Part shown: one piece after another, positions 43,812-51,725 of the stretch | Layout of the letters: the number at the start of each line of letters is the position of its first letter | Position numbering within the stretch: position 1 is the stretch's first letter | Assembly: GCF_900609045.1 (NCBI RefSeq) | Contig: NZ_UXAV01000019.1 | Location: 20,752-84,751 of the forward strand | Direction of reading: 5' to 3' | DNA: 64,000 nt | Source: Filibacter tadaridae | GTDB taxonomy: Bacteria > Bacillota > Bacilli > Bacillales_A > Planococcaceae | Made by a program: the position numbers and the translations under genes | The notes under the pieces: generated by a model | Seen by the model: only the letters and a program-made list of their open reading frames with translations | Told to the model about the DNA's origin: nothing | Database searches by the model: none

Positions 43812-43891
43812 CCTATCCCTCCCTGAGATTATAGTGTTTGCCCGTTCTGAACTTAATAAATTATGTTGAACTAATGATTCTATGCAATTTC

Positions 43892-43989
43892 CAGCGAAGG
43901 CGCCTAACTGGGGTAGCCGAAGCAATAAGACTGACAGTGGTCTTCCGTCTGGCTTATTGCGGGAGGCATCCCCAAGCGCCGAGCGTTGT
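43892..43989. repeat. Hairpin element related to the 122-bp repeat family
   Basis: One copy about 98 bp long with the same plan as the longer repeats: GCGAAGGCGCCTAACTGGGG near the 5' end pairs with CCCCAAGCGCCGAGCG near the 3' end, and AAGCAATAAG pairs with CTTATTGC inside. The central loop is short. It lies in a noncoding gap and has no flanking stop codon. Relationship to the 3627 and 50557 copies is by architecture and partial sequence. Confidence 0.6.
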
Positions 43990-44281
43990 TGAGAGGATTC
44001 TTTATGTCAACATATATAGATATTATTCAATCCGGCTTCGATTCTGTCTTTTCAATCCTCCCACGTAATTTGCACATTCATCTCCATTTAACTTTTTACT
44101 ACGTAAATAGATTCGCGAAATACACTGGTGAATCCTTCAAATCCTAGTAATCAGGCTCATTAAGATATTCATGAATGTACTTTAAATTTCCCCGTAAAAA
44201 ATTTAAGTAAACGAAAAAAAGCATGAGTTTCCGTTTCTCGGGTATATTATCGTGAACCGAAAATTAAAAGCGAGGAGGTTG
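43990..44281. other. Intergenic region
   Basis: About 290 bp after the hairpin element. A possible -10 of GGGTATATTATCG lies near 44240. Nothing else is recognised. Confidence 0.4.
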
Positions 44282-44434
44282 ATGTGCACTATGAACAAAA
44301 TAACAATGGCGGCACTTGGACTTGGCGCGGCGTACTTGATGCGAAATAAGGACGCAAGGGATAAGCTGATGAAACAAGTCGAATCATTTACAGGGGCGGT
44401 TTCACCTAAAAAAGGGCCGCAAAGTAATGCCTAA
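44282..44434 (+). CDS. Small hypothetical protein (about 47-50 aa)
   Basis: A short protein with a hydrophobic N-terminal segment (KITMAALGLGAAYLM) and a basic tail rich in Lys. GAGGAGG precedes two in-frame ATGs (44282 and 44291); the spacing to the first is 3 nt and to the second 12 nt, so the exact start is open. It resembles small membrane proteins of Bacillales without known function. A terminator follows. Confidence 0.6.
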   Translation: MCTMNKITMAALGLGAAYLMRNKDARDKLMKQVESFTGAVSPKKGPQSNA

Positions 44435-44462
44435 CTCCTCCAGTCTCAACATGTAAAACCGA

Positions 44463-44510
44463 AACCAACTAGACCAAGGTCCTTTTACGGGACTTTGATT
44501 TAGTTGGTTT
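44463..44510 (+). terminator. Intrinsic terminator
   Basis: AACCAACTAGACCAAGGTCC pairs imperfectly with GGGACTTTGATTTAGTTGGTT and TTT follows. Confidence 0.75.
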
Positions 44511-44555
44511 TATCTGTTTGGATTTTTGCTTCGGTATACCTATTCAGTTAACAAG

Positions 44556-44596
44556 GAAAAGCCGACTTCTGAAAATGAAAGTCGACCTTTTTCGTT
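44556..44596 (-). terminator. Probable terminator after tatC
   Basis: On the minus strand AAAGGTCGACTTT pairs with AAGTCGGCTTTT and a T-rich tail follows. The stem is imperfect. Confidence 0.55.
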
Positions 44597-44622
44597 CTAT
44601 ATTAAACGTTTTGTCTCAAGTT

Positions 44623-45516
44623 TTAGTTTGCCACAGCACTCCGTCTTTCAGCTCGCCTTACAATAAATATACTTGCTTCATAAAGTATTGCCATCGGAAT
44701 GAGAACGATCAGCTGGCTCACGAAATCAGGTGGAGTAATTAGTGCAGAAACGATTGCAAGTGACAAGTAAGACCACTTTCTTACTTTTTTCATAGAATCA
44801 GCTGTTAAGACTCCAATTGCCGCAAGGAACATGGCAACAATCGGTAACTCAAATAACAACCCTAAAGGGACCGTTGTCATTAGCAGAAATCGTGCATATT
44901 CCTGTGCGGACACCATAACATTGAAATTCACAGATCCCAGTGCGACAAGGAAATTATAACTGATTGGATTGACAACAAAATAACCGAATGCCAGTCCGCC
45001 TACGAATAAAAGAAACATCAGAGGGGAATAAAGGCTGAGAAATTGACTTTCACGTTTATTCAGTCCCGGTTTCAGAAATTGCCAAAGGAAATGGCATAGA
45101 AATGGTAAAGACATTCCTAACGCAAGGGCAGTGGAAATTAGCATATAGAATTTTATAACTTCCAATGGTCCCAAAACAATAAGCTCATGTCCACGTGTTA
45201 TAAACGGAAACCAAAGATTGATTGTGGAGAAAACAGCAATAATGAAGAAAAGAAATACCCCCGCGCTTTTAATAAGCTGTTTTCTTAAATCAGTAAGATG
45301 CCCGACAAGTGACTCGTCGTCTTCCGAACCGTCTCCGGTGCTATCTTCTGAAATCGGCTCAATCTTTTCAATTTCCGACTCTGTTGTGACTCTTTCAGTT
45401 TCTCCTTTTATCGTTACATCTTCAGGTTCAACTGGAACTTCTTTCTTCTTCTTTTCAACAAGAACTTTATCGAGCGGACTCAATATTTTACGATTATGGT
45501 CACCGTATGGATCCAT
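44623..45516 (-). CDS. tatC: Sec-independent protein translocase TatC
   Basis: A 297-residue TatC with six hydrophobic helices. The family start SLVGHLTDLRKQLIKSAG lies at about residue 70 because the protein has an N-terminal hydrophilic extension of about 65 residues rich in Glu and Thr. FLCHFLWQFLKPGLNKRESQF and the C-terminal FELPIVAMFLAAIGVLTADSM are typical. TatC binds the twin-arginine signal. It is encoded 13 bp after tatA and close to a gene pair whose first product has a Tat signal. Confidence 0.93.
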   Translation of the reverse strand: MDPYGDHNRKILSPLDKVLVEKKKKEVPVEPEDVTIKGETERVTTESEIEKIEPISEDSTGDGSEDDESLVGHLTDLRKQLIKSAGVFLFFIIAVFSTINLWFPFITRGHELIVLGPLEVIKFYMLISTALALGMSLPFLCHFLWQFLKPGLNKRESQFLSLYSPLMFLLFVGGLAFGYFVVNPISYNFLVALGSVNFNVMVSAQEYARFLLMTTVPLGLLFELPIVAMFLAAIGVLTADSMKKVRKWSYLSLAIVSALITPPDFVSQLIVLIPMAILYEASIFIVRRAERRSAVAN

Positions 45517-45528
45517 TTCATCACCTAC

Positions 45529-45729
45529 TTACAATTGATCCGTTTTCTTTAACTCTTTCGGTGCTGGTTCATCATCCTCGATAATATCCCGTGCTGATCT
45601 CTTGAATTCCGATAATGTCTTTCCAACTGCCGATCCAACCTCAGGCAATTTCCGTGGCCCAAAAAGAATCAGTACAATGACAAGGATAATGATTAAGCCT
45701 GGTACACCGATAGCTGCAATTCCTCCCAT
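45529..45729 (-). CDS. tatA: Sec-independent protein translocase TatA
   Basis: A 66-residue TatA protein with an N-terminal hydrophobic helix ([23 protein letters not shown]) and an amphipathic helix ([18 protein letters not shown]). The FGPRKLPE hinge motif is present. Together with TatC it forms the minimal Bacillus-type Tat translocase, with no tatB. RBS AAAGGAGGCGG. Confidence 0.93.
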   Translation of the reverse strand: MGGIAAIGVPGLIIILVIVLILFGPRKLPEVGSAVGKTLSEFKRSARDIIEDDEPAPKELKKTDQL

Positions 45730-45772
45730 TTGTTCCGCCTCCTTTATTATCTACTAAGTGACTTCCTGTCAT

Positions 45773-47485
45773 TTAAACAAGAGAGCCGCCTGCCTTGCTG
45801 TATTTAATAATTCCTTCAGCTGCACGATATGCTAATGCGCCTACTGTGCCTGTTGGATTATAACCACTGTTATGATTGAAGTTTCCTGCACCTACGACAA
45901 ATAAGTTTTCAGCATCCCAATGTTGCAGGTAATTGTTTACAACACTATCTTCCGGATTTGCGCCCATAATTGTACCGCCCGTATTATGCGTAGATTGATA
46001 CGGAACAATATCATAATCCGTAATTGGATTTCCGGCCATCACTGTCTTTGCGCCCATCTCTTTCATCACTTCTGCTGTTTTATCAGTGATGAATTTATGA
46101 AGATTCCGATCTTGTTCGGTGAAGTTATAGGTTAGCTGAAGAAGTGGTACGCCGTATACATCCTTATATTTGGGATCGAGTGACATAAAGTTCTCTTTGT
46201 GGGGCATGGAAGCACCCTGTCCGAAAACGGATAATGTACGTGTGAAATTTTCAATTGAAGACTTTTTGAATTCCGCTCCCCAAACCGGCACGTCCGGTGG
46301 TACTGGATTTGTCAGGATAGGTCGGTTGCCTGTTTGCGTAAGTGAAATACTGGCCCCATGGATGAAATCAAGATTACTATGATCAAAGTTATCGCCATTG
46401 AAATTATCAATTGTCATTCCAAGGGACCCCGCCCCCATAAAGGTATTCATTTGTTCATCGAAAAAACCTGTTGTTCCTGGTTCAATTTGATAACAATAGT
46501 TTTTCCCGAGTGTTCCTTTTCCTGTTTCGGGATTATATTGTTCGCCTATGTTCGAAACCATTAACAACTTGGCATTGTTCATCATATAGCTTGTTAAGAC
46601 AACGACATCCGCAGGCTGGATGAACTCTTCACCCGTTTGCCTATCGATATATTTTACACCTGTCACTTTATTTCCCTGTTTCAATACTTCAATTACGTTT
46701 GCATGGAAACGGACATCGTAGTTACCTGTTTTTCTTGCAGTTGGTACAACTGTAATTTCCGGGGAAGTTTTTGCACCATACTCACAGCCAAACCGCTCAC
46801 AAAATCCACAATACTGACATGCAGCAATTGTCTCTCCGTCGGGATTTTCATACGATTGAGATAAATTGGCCGATGGAACCATGAACGGGTCATATCCAAG
46901 GCTATTTGACGCCTTTTCAAACTTCTTGAGAAGGGGTGTTTTTTTCATAGGTGGATTTGGGTAATCCGATGACCGTTTTCCCCAAAAAGGATTCGTGTCC
47001 TCGCCTGATATGCCGGCCGTTTTTTCGAATTTATCGAAATATGGTTCTAGCTCGTCATATGTAATACCCCAGTCTTTAAGCAAGTAATCCTTTGACAGTT
47101 TATCCTTCCCATACTTTTTCTCTGTCATTGACTTGATTTGAAAATCATACGGCAAAAAACGGTATGTCATTCCGTTCCAGTGTGTTCCCGCGCCGCCAAG
47201 TCCCTCTCCAAGTAAAAATGACCCCATATGCCGCATTGGAAGAGCCCGCATTTTCCGGGTATTTCTAAACGTAATCGTCTCTTTTGACAAATCTTGCATC
47301 AAATCATAACGGATAGCATAGCGGAATTCGTCATGAACCATCAAAAAGTCTTCTGTACTTCGTTCATTTCCACGTTCTAGTCCTAGAACTTTCATACCTG
47401 CTTTTGCACATTCTGCACCAATGATGCCGCCGCTCCAACCAACTCCTACTGTAACAACATCCACTTTTTCCAATGTCTTCGCCAA
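45773..47485 (-). CDS. GMC-family oxidoreductase (gluconate 2-dehydrogenase large subunit-like)
   Basis: A 570-residue FAD enzyme of the GMC superfamily. The FAD-binding GVGWSGGIIGAECAKAG is at about residues 15-32. GLGGAGTHWNGM, CQYCGFCERFGCEYGAK (with four Cys) and the C-terminal HNTGGTIMG..GNFNHNSGYNPTGTVGALAYR (His and Asn) are family motifs. It lacks its own signal peptide, so it is probably exported bound to the Tat-signal-bearing small subunit encoded upstream. TTG start with AAGGGGGGAA. The natural substrate is unknown (sugar acids or alcohols in relatives). Confidence 0.92.
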   Translation of the reverse strand: MAKTLEKVDVVTVGVGWSGGIIGAECAKAGMKVLGLERGNERSTEDFLMVHDEFRYAIRYDLMQDLSKETITFRNTRKMRALPMRHMGSFLLGEGLGGAGTHWNGMTYRFLPYDFQIKSMTEKKYGKDKLSKDYLLKDWGITYDELEPYFDKFEKTAGISGEDTNPFWGKRSSDYPNPPMKKTPLLKKFEKASNSLGYDPFMVPSANLSQSYENPDGETIAACQYCGFCERFGCEYGAKTSPEITVVPTARKTGNYDVRFHANVIEVLKQGNKVTGVKYIDRQTGEEFIQPADVVVLTSYMMNNAKLLMVSNIGEQYNPETGKGTLGKNYCYQIEPGTTGFFDEQMNTFMGAGSLGMTIDNFNGDNFDHSNLDFIHGASISLTQTGNRPILTNPVPPDVPVWGAEFKKSSIENFTRTLSVFGQGASMPHKENFMSLDPKYKDVYGVPLLQLTYNFTEQDRNLHKFITDKTAEVMKEMGAKTVMAGNPITDYDIVPYQSTHNTGGTIMGANPEDSVVNNYLQHWDAENLFVVGAGNFNHNSGYNPTGTVGALAYRAAEGIIKYSKAGGSLV

Positions 47486-47499
47486 TCACGATTCCCCCC

Positions 47500-48255
47500 T
47501 TAATGTTCCATACTACTGACGGATTTTGGTTCAATCTTCACGAACTTCTCACTTTCAATCTCATTGATATAAGACATTTGGTGACCAGGAAACCCTTTCA
47601 TCCGCCAGCCGTCCATATTGATATTTCCGTTATAGATTGGATCAGCGTAAGCTCCCTCAAGTGTTGCCGTTCGTAAAAGTTTAAAGAAAAACTCTGATGA
47701 TACACCGATCATATTCACTTCATTCTTTTGGAAAGCTGTCAGTACTTCGTCCATCTGACCACCATCAATTTCAACGAATCTTTTATCAAAACGTTTTTGT
47801 GCCTCGCTATCTAGGCTGGCCATCCCTTGTTTAAAAATTTCTGCACGGGTTAGTTTACTTTGATAGCCTTGTGTTGACTCCCCAGCAAAAAATGGTCCTT
47901 GCATATATTCTTTTGCGTTACTCCCGTAATTTCCCGCTAGTTGGTTATCGATAAAGAATGGTACACCTAGACCAATTGCACCCGGTCCAAGATCGTCTTT
48001 AGGGAAAATCCGTTCAACCGCCTGGGATAACACATTGAACTCATTCTGATTCGTGAAGAACATCAATCCACGCGTATTGGTTGCTTGGGCATGCTCATCA
48101 TTACCTTTTTTCTTGTCCAGGGTTCCTGTTCCACCCTTATTTGCGTTGTACCCGACGAGTCCTCCAATCAGGCCACCACCAACTAATGTTCCGGTTGCAA
48201 TACCCGTTGTTTTAAGAAAATCTCGCCTTGATAGACCTTTCTTATCATCCGCCAT
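47500..48255 (-). CDS. Gluconate 2-dehydrogenase subunit 3-like protein with Tat signal
   Basis: A 251-residue protein with a twin-arginine signal peptide: charged start, LSRRDFLKTTGIATG, then a hydrophobic stretch. The rest belongs to the gluconate 2-dehydrogenase subunit 3 family (VERIFPKDDLGPGAIGLGVPFFIDNQLAGNYG, in parts). It probably carries the GMC subunit across the membrane through the TatAC pair encoded downstream. RBS TTAGGAGGATG. The third, cytochrome c subunit is not in the window. Confidence 0.92.
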   Translation of the reverse strand: MADDKKGLSRRDFLKTTGIATGTLVGGGLIGGLVGYNANKGGTGTLDKKKGNDEHAQATNTRGLMFFTNQNEFNVLSQAVERIFPKDDLGPGAIGLGVPFFIDNQLAGNYGSNAKEYMQGPFFAGESTQGYQSKLTRAEIFKQGMASLDSEAQKRFDKRFVEIDGGQMDEVLTAFQKNEVNMIGVSSEFFFKLLRTATLEGAYADPIYNGNINMDGWRMKGFPGHQMSYINEIESEKFVKIEPKSVSSMEH

Positions 48256-48442
48256 CTTTCATCCTCCTAAAGCTCGGTTCTGCTACAACATCGTATTGTA
48301 ATAATTCTTAAGCTTAAGCTTGCCAACTTGAAGTGATTTTAATACAAACTATGCATACTTTATATTCAGACAAAATATGTCGTTACTTATTGGTACCGTC
48401 TATCACATCAAAAGCTTTAAAATAATAAAGCAATGAAACAAT

Positions 48443-48495
48443 AAAAAAAGACAATCTTATCCGTCGTTTTTCGACGGATAAGATTGTCTTTTTTT
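48443..48495. terminator. Perfect bidirectional terminator
   Basis: AAAAAAAGACAATCTTATCC and its complement pair fully (24 bp with GTCG/CGAC) around TTTTT. It lies beyond the stop of the 130-residue hypothetical gene. Confidence 0.9.
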
Positions 48496-48505
48496 GGACC
48501 GAAGG

Positions 48506-48898
48506 TTAAAACCCGGAAATAGGAATCAGGTCTTCTTCAATAAGAATTTCATCTTTAGGAATTTCAATTATGTATTCAAACTTCCCATAAGGGCGTACAG
48601 CTATTTTTTCTTTAACGAACGGGTTATTTGTCACAAGTGCAATTGTTCCCAATCCTTCGTTAAACCCTTTCACTGCGAAACGATATCCCGAAATCATGGC
48701 ATACGGAACGATTTCATATGCGTCATCAATTTCCTCAACGGAAACCGGCTTAATGAAAATATGTTCATTTCCATTCGTCTTTACAAATCCTTTGGCCAGG
48801 TCGGATGGATTTTTTGACTGCAAGTAATATTGTCGCTGATAAGAAACAAGTTCATACTCTTCATTATTCCATAAGGCAAATCGACCCTTACGTATCAT
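48506..48898 (-). CDS. Hypothetical protein, 130 residues
   Basis: No known domain was recognised. The protein looks globular and beta-rich, with no membrane segment and a fairly even composition. RBS GGGGGAGATGG lies before the ATG. It is monocistronic with a strong terminator. Nothing in the context assigns a role. Confidence 0.65.
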   Translation of the reverse strand: MIRKGRFALWNNEEYELVSYQRQYYLQSKNPSDLAKGFVKTNGNEHIFIKPVSVEEIDDAYEIVPYAMISGYRFAVKGFNEGLGTIALVTNNPFVKEKIAVRPYGKFEYIIEIPKDEILIEEDLIPISGF

Positions 48899-49042
48899 TC
48901 CATCTCCCCCATATGTTTCTCATGCGATTCAACCTTTATTATACCCATTCCATAGTAAATTGGGAACGTATGTTAAGACGCATTTTCATCAGACAAATAA
49001 AGACTTTAGAACTGACAGCATGAACCGACTTACCTATTTGTT

Positions 49043-49068
49043 GTTTATCCTAGTTGCTCCAAGGGTAC
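49043..49068 (+). promoter_or_regulatory. Sigma-B-like promoter of csbD
   Basis: GTTTAT (49043-49048) and GGGTAC (49063-49068) are separated by 14 bp, a near match to the sigma-B consensus GTTTAA-N13-15-GGGTAT. csbD is a known sigma-B target in B. subtilis. Confidence 0.75.
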
Positions 49069-49102
49069 AGACCTCCATAAATATAAACATGGAGGGATTT
49101 CA

Positions 49103-49294
49103 ATGACGGATGAATGGCTCTCAGATAAAGCTCAAGGCACAGTGAACAAAGCTATAGGCGAAACTGAAGACCAGGTTGGAAGCGCAACGGACAATGCCGA
49201 ACTACAAGCTGAAGATAAATTCGATAAAATTAAGGGTGAAGCACAAGAAGAATTGGGTAAACTGAAAAAACATTTCAGTGACAAGGATAACTAA
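49103..49294 (+). CDS. csbD: CsbD family stress protein
   Basis: A 63-residue, highly charged helical protein of the CsbD family (DKAQGTVNKAIGETEDQVGSATDN, in parts; then KIKGEAQEELGKLKKHF). These are general stress proteins whose molecular function is unknown. RBS TGGAGGG lies before the ATG. A sigma-B-like promoter lies upstream and a perfect terminator follows. Confidence 0.9.
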   Translation: MTDEWLSDKAQGTVNKAIGETEDQVGSATDNAELQAEDKFDKIKGEAQEELGKLKKHFSDKDN

Positions 49295-49297
49295 TAC

Positions 49298-49338
49298 AAA
49301 AAAAGAGCTGATCCGATTGCGGATACTGCTCTTTTTTT
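49298..49338. terminator. Bidirectional terminator
   Basis: AAAAAAAGAGC pairs with GCTCTTTTTTT with an inner ATCC/GGAT stem. It separates csbD and the convergent stress gene. Confidence 0.85.
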
Positions 49339-49340
49339 GC

Positions 49341-49835
49341 TTACAAGTTACCAGTATCGATACGCGGAACTGTTTCTTCGTTATCAAGAGAGCGGCTTTG
49401 ATCATCCTGATTTGCTAATAATTCTCCACTTGGGCTTTGTTCTCCCTGACTATCCATTTCATTTTCCTCATCTTGATTTTTCATTTCAGCGTCATCACGA
49501 TTAGTTTTTTTCGCGTCCACAAAAAAGGCAACCCCACCGAACTCCACTTCGGTGAAATAGTTCTTGGCTTGCTCTTCCGTAAATCCCAAGCGCATCAATA
49601 TATTGACGACAATTTCCTCTCCGAAGAAAAGTGTATTGGAGTGATCCAACCACTTTCCTTCTTCCAAGCCAAGCAGGTGGATATCTGTCTCTCCCCGCAT
49701 CATTAAAATGTTATCTTCTCCATTTGAAACCGCATAAATTTCTTCTTCAGAATGCCCTTTCGCTATCAACTCGGTAATCTTATTAAGAGCTGTGTCAATT
49801 GAATGAAAAGTCCCTACATACTTTTTATCCGCCAC
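49341..49835 (-). CDS. General stress protein 17M-like (YflT type)
   Basis: A 164-residue protein whose first 105 residues form the heat-induced stress protein YflT domain (VGTFHSIDTALNKITELIAKGHSEEEIYAVS, in parts). The last 60 residues are a low-complexity acidic tail rich in Gln, Asp, Glu. The start is GTG with AAGGAGCG upstream. A sigma-B-like promoter is present upstream on the same strand. Confidence 0.85.
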   Translation of the reverse strand: MADKKYVGTFHSIDTALNKITELIAKGHSEEEIYAVSNGEDNILMMRGETDIHLLGLEEGKWLDHSNTLFFGEEIVVNILMRLGFTEEQAKNYFTEVEFGGVAFFVDAKKTNRDDAEMKNQDEENEMDSQGEQSPSGELLANQDDQSRSLDNEETVPRIDTGNL

Positions 49836-49882
49836 CTGAAACGCTCCTTCCTTTTCCCGTCAATACTTACGTTATCCTTTCT

Positions 49883-49907
49883 TTACCCGTTGATTTTTTT
49901 TGAAAAC
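49883..49907 (-). promoter_or_regulatory. Sigma-B-like promoter of the YflT-type gene
   Basis: On the minus strand GTTTTC (49907-49902) and GGGTAA (49888-49883) are separated by 13 bp. Confidence 0.65.
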
Positions 49908-49991
49908 ACTATTCTTCGCTTTTCAATAAATGTTTAGTTTCCGCCGAATAGGTGAATTCTATAGTCAGGACTGAAAAGGAGTGTTTTATGT

Positions 49992-50297
49992 ATGGGCATG
50001 GAAGAAAAGATCAAAAAAGAACTGAATCAGTTAAACACAGAAAAAACAGAAGAGATTTTAGAAAGCTTCACGAATTTCAAACAATATCTTGCAGAAAAAG
50101 TTTCCAAAGGTGAAAGTCTTGGTCTGAGTGATGAACAGCTAGCTAAAACAACCGAAATCGCTGCAAACTATCTTGCAAAACATGAAGAACCGCGAAACCG
50201 TGAAGAAAAAGTATTGAAAGAACTCTGGAAAGCAGGTTCTAAAGAAGAGCAACATACGCTTGCCCATATGCTACTCAAAATGGTACGCGAAGCTTAA
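49992..50297 (+). CDS. DUF3243 family protein
   Basis: A 101-residue helical protein of the DUF3243 (YmfJ) family. NFKQYLAEKVSKGESLGLSDEQLAKTTEIAANYL (in parts, about residues 28-62) followed by KELWKAGSKEEQHTLAHMLLKMV matches the family's conserved parts. Function unknown. AAAAGGAGTG precedes the ATG. A small ORF follows after 29 bp. Confidence 0.8.
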   Translation: MGMEEKIKKELNQLNTEKTEEILESFTNFKQYLAEKVSKGESLGLSDEQLAKTTEIAANYLAKHEEPRNREEKVLKELWKAGSKEEQHTLAHMLLKMVREA

Positions 50298-50326
50298 TTT
50301 TATTTAGGAAATGGAGGTCGATTTGG

Positions 50327-50578
50327 ATGACGAACAAAAAGGTTTTCACTGAACACGACCGAGAAGACGCAAAAGGTCCATTTATGGATAACCCTGAAAA
50401 TATCCGTACCGATAAGGTAACCCTCTTCGATATGCATGACGATATGAAAACCGTCGATGCAATCCCTATGGAAGATGCACGTATGGAATGGGAAGAAGAA
50501 AAAAGACACTGGGATACAAAAAGCACCTCGTCCAGTGAAGAAAAATTTCCGGGGTCTAAGAAAAGCGACAACGCCTGA
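50327..50578 (+). CDS. Small acidic hypothetical protein ending in the repeat
   Basis: An 83-residue charged protein, not recognised. ATGGAGG precedes the ATG. The last residues (KKSDNA) and the stop codon are contributed by the first copy of the long repeat at 50557. This means the natural C-terminus may have been replaced when the repeat arrived, or that the gene ended shortly before and now reads into the repeat. Confidence 0.65.
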   Translation: MTNKKVFTEHDREDAKGPFMDNPENIRTDKVTLFDMHDDMKTVDAIPMEDARMEWEEEKRHWDTKSTSSSEEKFPGSKKSDNA

Positions 50579-50842
50579 ATAGGGGCGACAGGCATAAGAC
50601 GACCCGGAAATGTGGCGCACTTTGCCACATAGCTGGGATGGCTTATGACCCAAGCCCCTAGGCGTTGGAGCTAGACAATAAGAAAAGCGACAACGCCTGA
50701 ATAGGGGCGACAGGCATAAGACGACCCGGAAATGTGGCGCACTTTGCCACATAGCTGGGATGGCTTATGACCCGAGCCCCTAGGCGTTGGAGCTAGACAA
50801 TAAGAAAAGCGACAACGCCTGAATAGGGGCGACAGGCATAAC
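50557..50842. repeat. Long structured repeat, two full 122-bp copies plus truncated third
   Basis: Copies start at 50557 and 50679 (each 122 bp) and a third at 50801 that stops after GGCATAA near 50842. The two full copies differ at a single position, CCAAGCC/CCGAGCC near the 3' end. Each has GCGACAACGCCT..AGGGGCGACAGGCATAAGAC and later GGCTTATGACCC..GCCCCTAGGCGTTGGAGC, which pair into a long hairpin, plus an inner GTGGCG/TGCCAC stem. Same family as 3627-3784, including the truncated last copy. Confidence 0.9.
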
Positions 50843-50864
50843 ATAGCCCACCTAGCTGACCAAT

Positions 50865-50912
50865 AAAAAGCAGTGCTTTCTTTCACTTAGCGTGAAGAAG
50901 ACACTGCTTTTT
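50865..50912. terminator. Bidirectional terminator
   Basis: AAAAAGCAGTG pairs with CACTGCTTTTT with an inner TTCAC/GTGAA stem. It lies beyond the repeat and after the ABC permease stop. Confidence 0.8.
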
Positions 50913-50942
50913 CCAATCAACTTTCACTAATCCATACGATGT

Positions 50943-51725
50943 TCACACAGTCGTCTTAGATGCATTTCGTTTCGCCATACTACTACCGAAAATGATAAGA
51001 ACGATAATGAATAACACAGTAATGATAATACTCATCCACAAGTCCGACATATCGGCATTCGGCTGAAACCAATATGTCGCATAGATTGCTACCTTCCATG
51101 GCGAGACCGTCCAATACGTACCAATAAGGGAATCGATAATTTGAAAAATAAGCGTGGCAAAAATTGCCAACCCTGCCGCACCGCCCGTCGGAAGCCATGC
51201 ACTTAGCGCAAGCACAACCGTCACAACGAAAACTATCCAAATACTATAGGTCGCGATAAAAGCAAAGACTTCCCAGGCATCCACGTGATTAAAAAGAATC
51301 TCAATATAATACCAAGCAGCCAGTATACCAAGCCAAACGCTACCAAGTACAACGCCATTTGTAACCAGCCACTTGCTCAAAAAATAATGCCCATAGGAAA
51401 GTGGACGGACATACAGCAATGTGGCCGTTCCATTTTTTCTTTCCCCTGAGATTGAGCCCATGAAAGCAAGCACAATAATAAGAATACCGATAAACTGATA
51501 TTGCCCGAGCAAAGATGAGAAAATATCTTCTCCCTTGAATTCCGGCCATTGAAAATCGGCCCCTTCTGGCATATTGCCTACACTTTTCATAATCTCGGGA
51601 AGGAAATGGTTTGTCACGGGCTCCAATATTCCGAAGATGATAAAAGCAATTGGAATCCATAAGACCTTGAAATTCCGGCTATTTTCACGCCATTCTTTCT
51701 TGAGTAGTACACTGAACCCACTCAT
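50943..51725 (-). CDS. ABC-2 type permease (YxlG-like)
   Basis: A 260-residue ABC-2 permease with six hydrophobic helices. FMGSISGERKNGTATLLYVRPLSYGHYFLSKW is the typical cytoplasmic loop. The ATG overlaps the stop of the ATPase gene (TGATG). With the upstream YxlE-like and YxlF-like genes it forms a module known in B. subtilis from the sigY operon. No sigY-like gene is adjacent. Confidence 0.85.
   Translation of the reverse strand: MSGFSVLLKKEWRENSRNFKVLWIPIAFIIFGILEPVTNHFLPEIMKSVGNMPEGADFQWPEFKGEDIFSSLLGQYQFIGILIIVLAFMGSISGERKNGTATLLYVRPLSYGHYFLSKWLVTNGVVLGSVWLGILAAWYYIEILFNHVDAWEVFAFIATYSIWIVFVVTVVLALSAWLPTGGAAGLAIFATLIFQIIDSLIGTYWTVSPWKVAIYATYWFQPNADMSDLWMSIIITVLFIIVLIIFGSSMAKRNASKTTV

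Noticed and set aside
50275..50886. Minus-strand ORFs across the long repeats
   Set aside because: They read the repeat units themselves, share identical repeated peptides and have no RBS.
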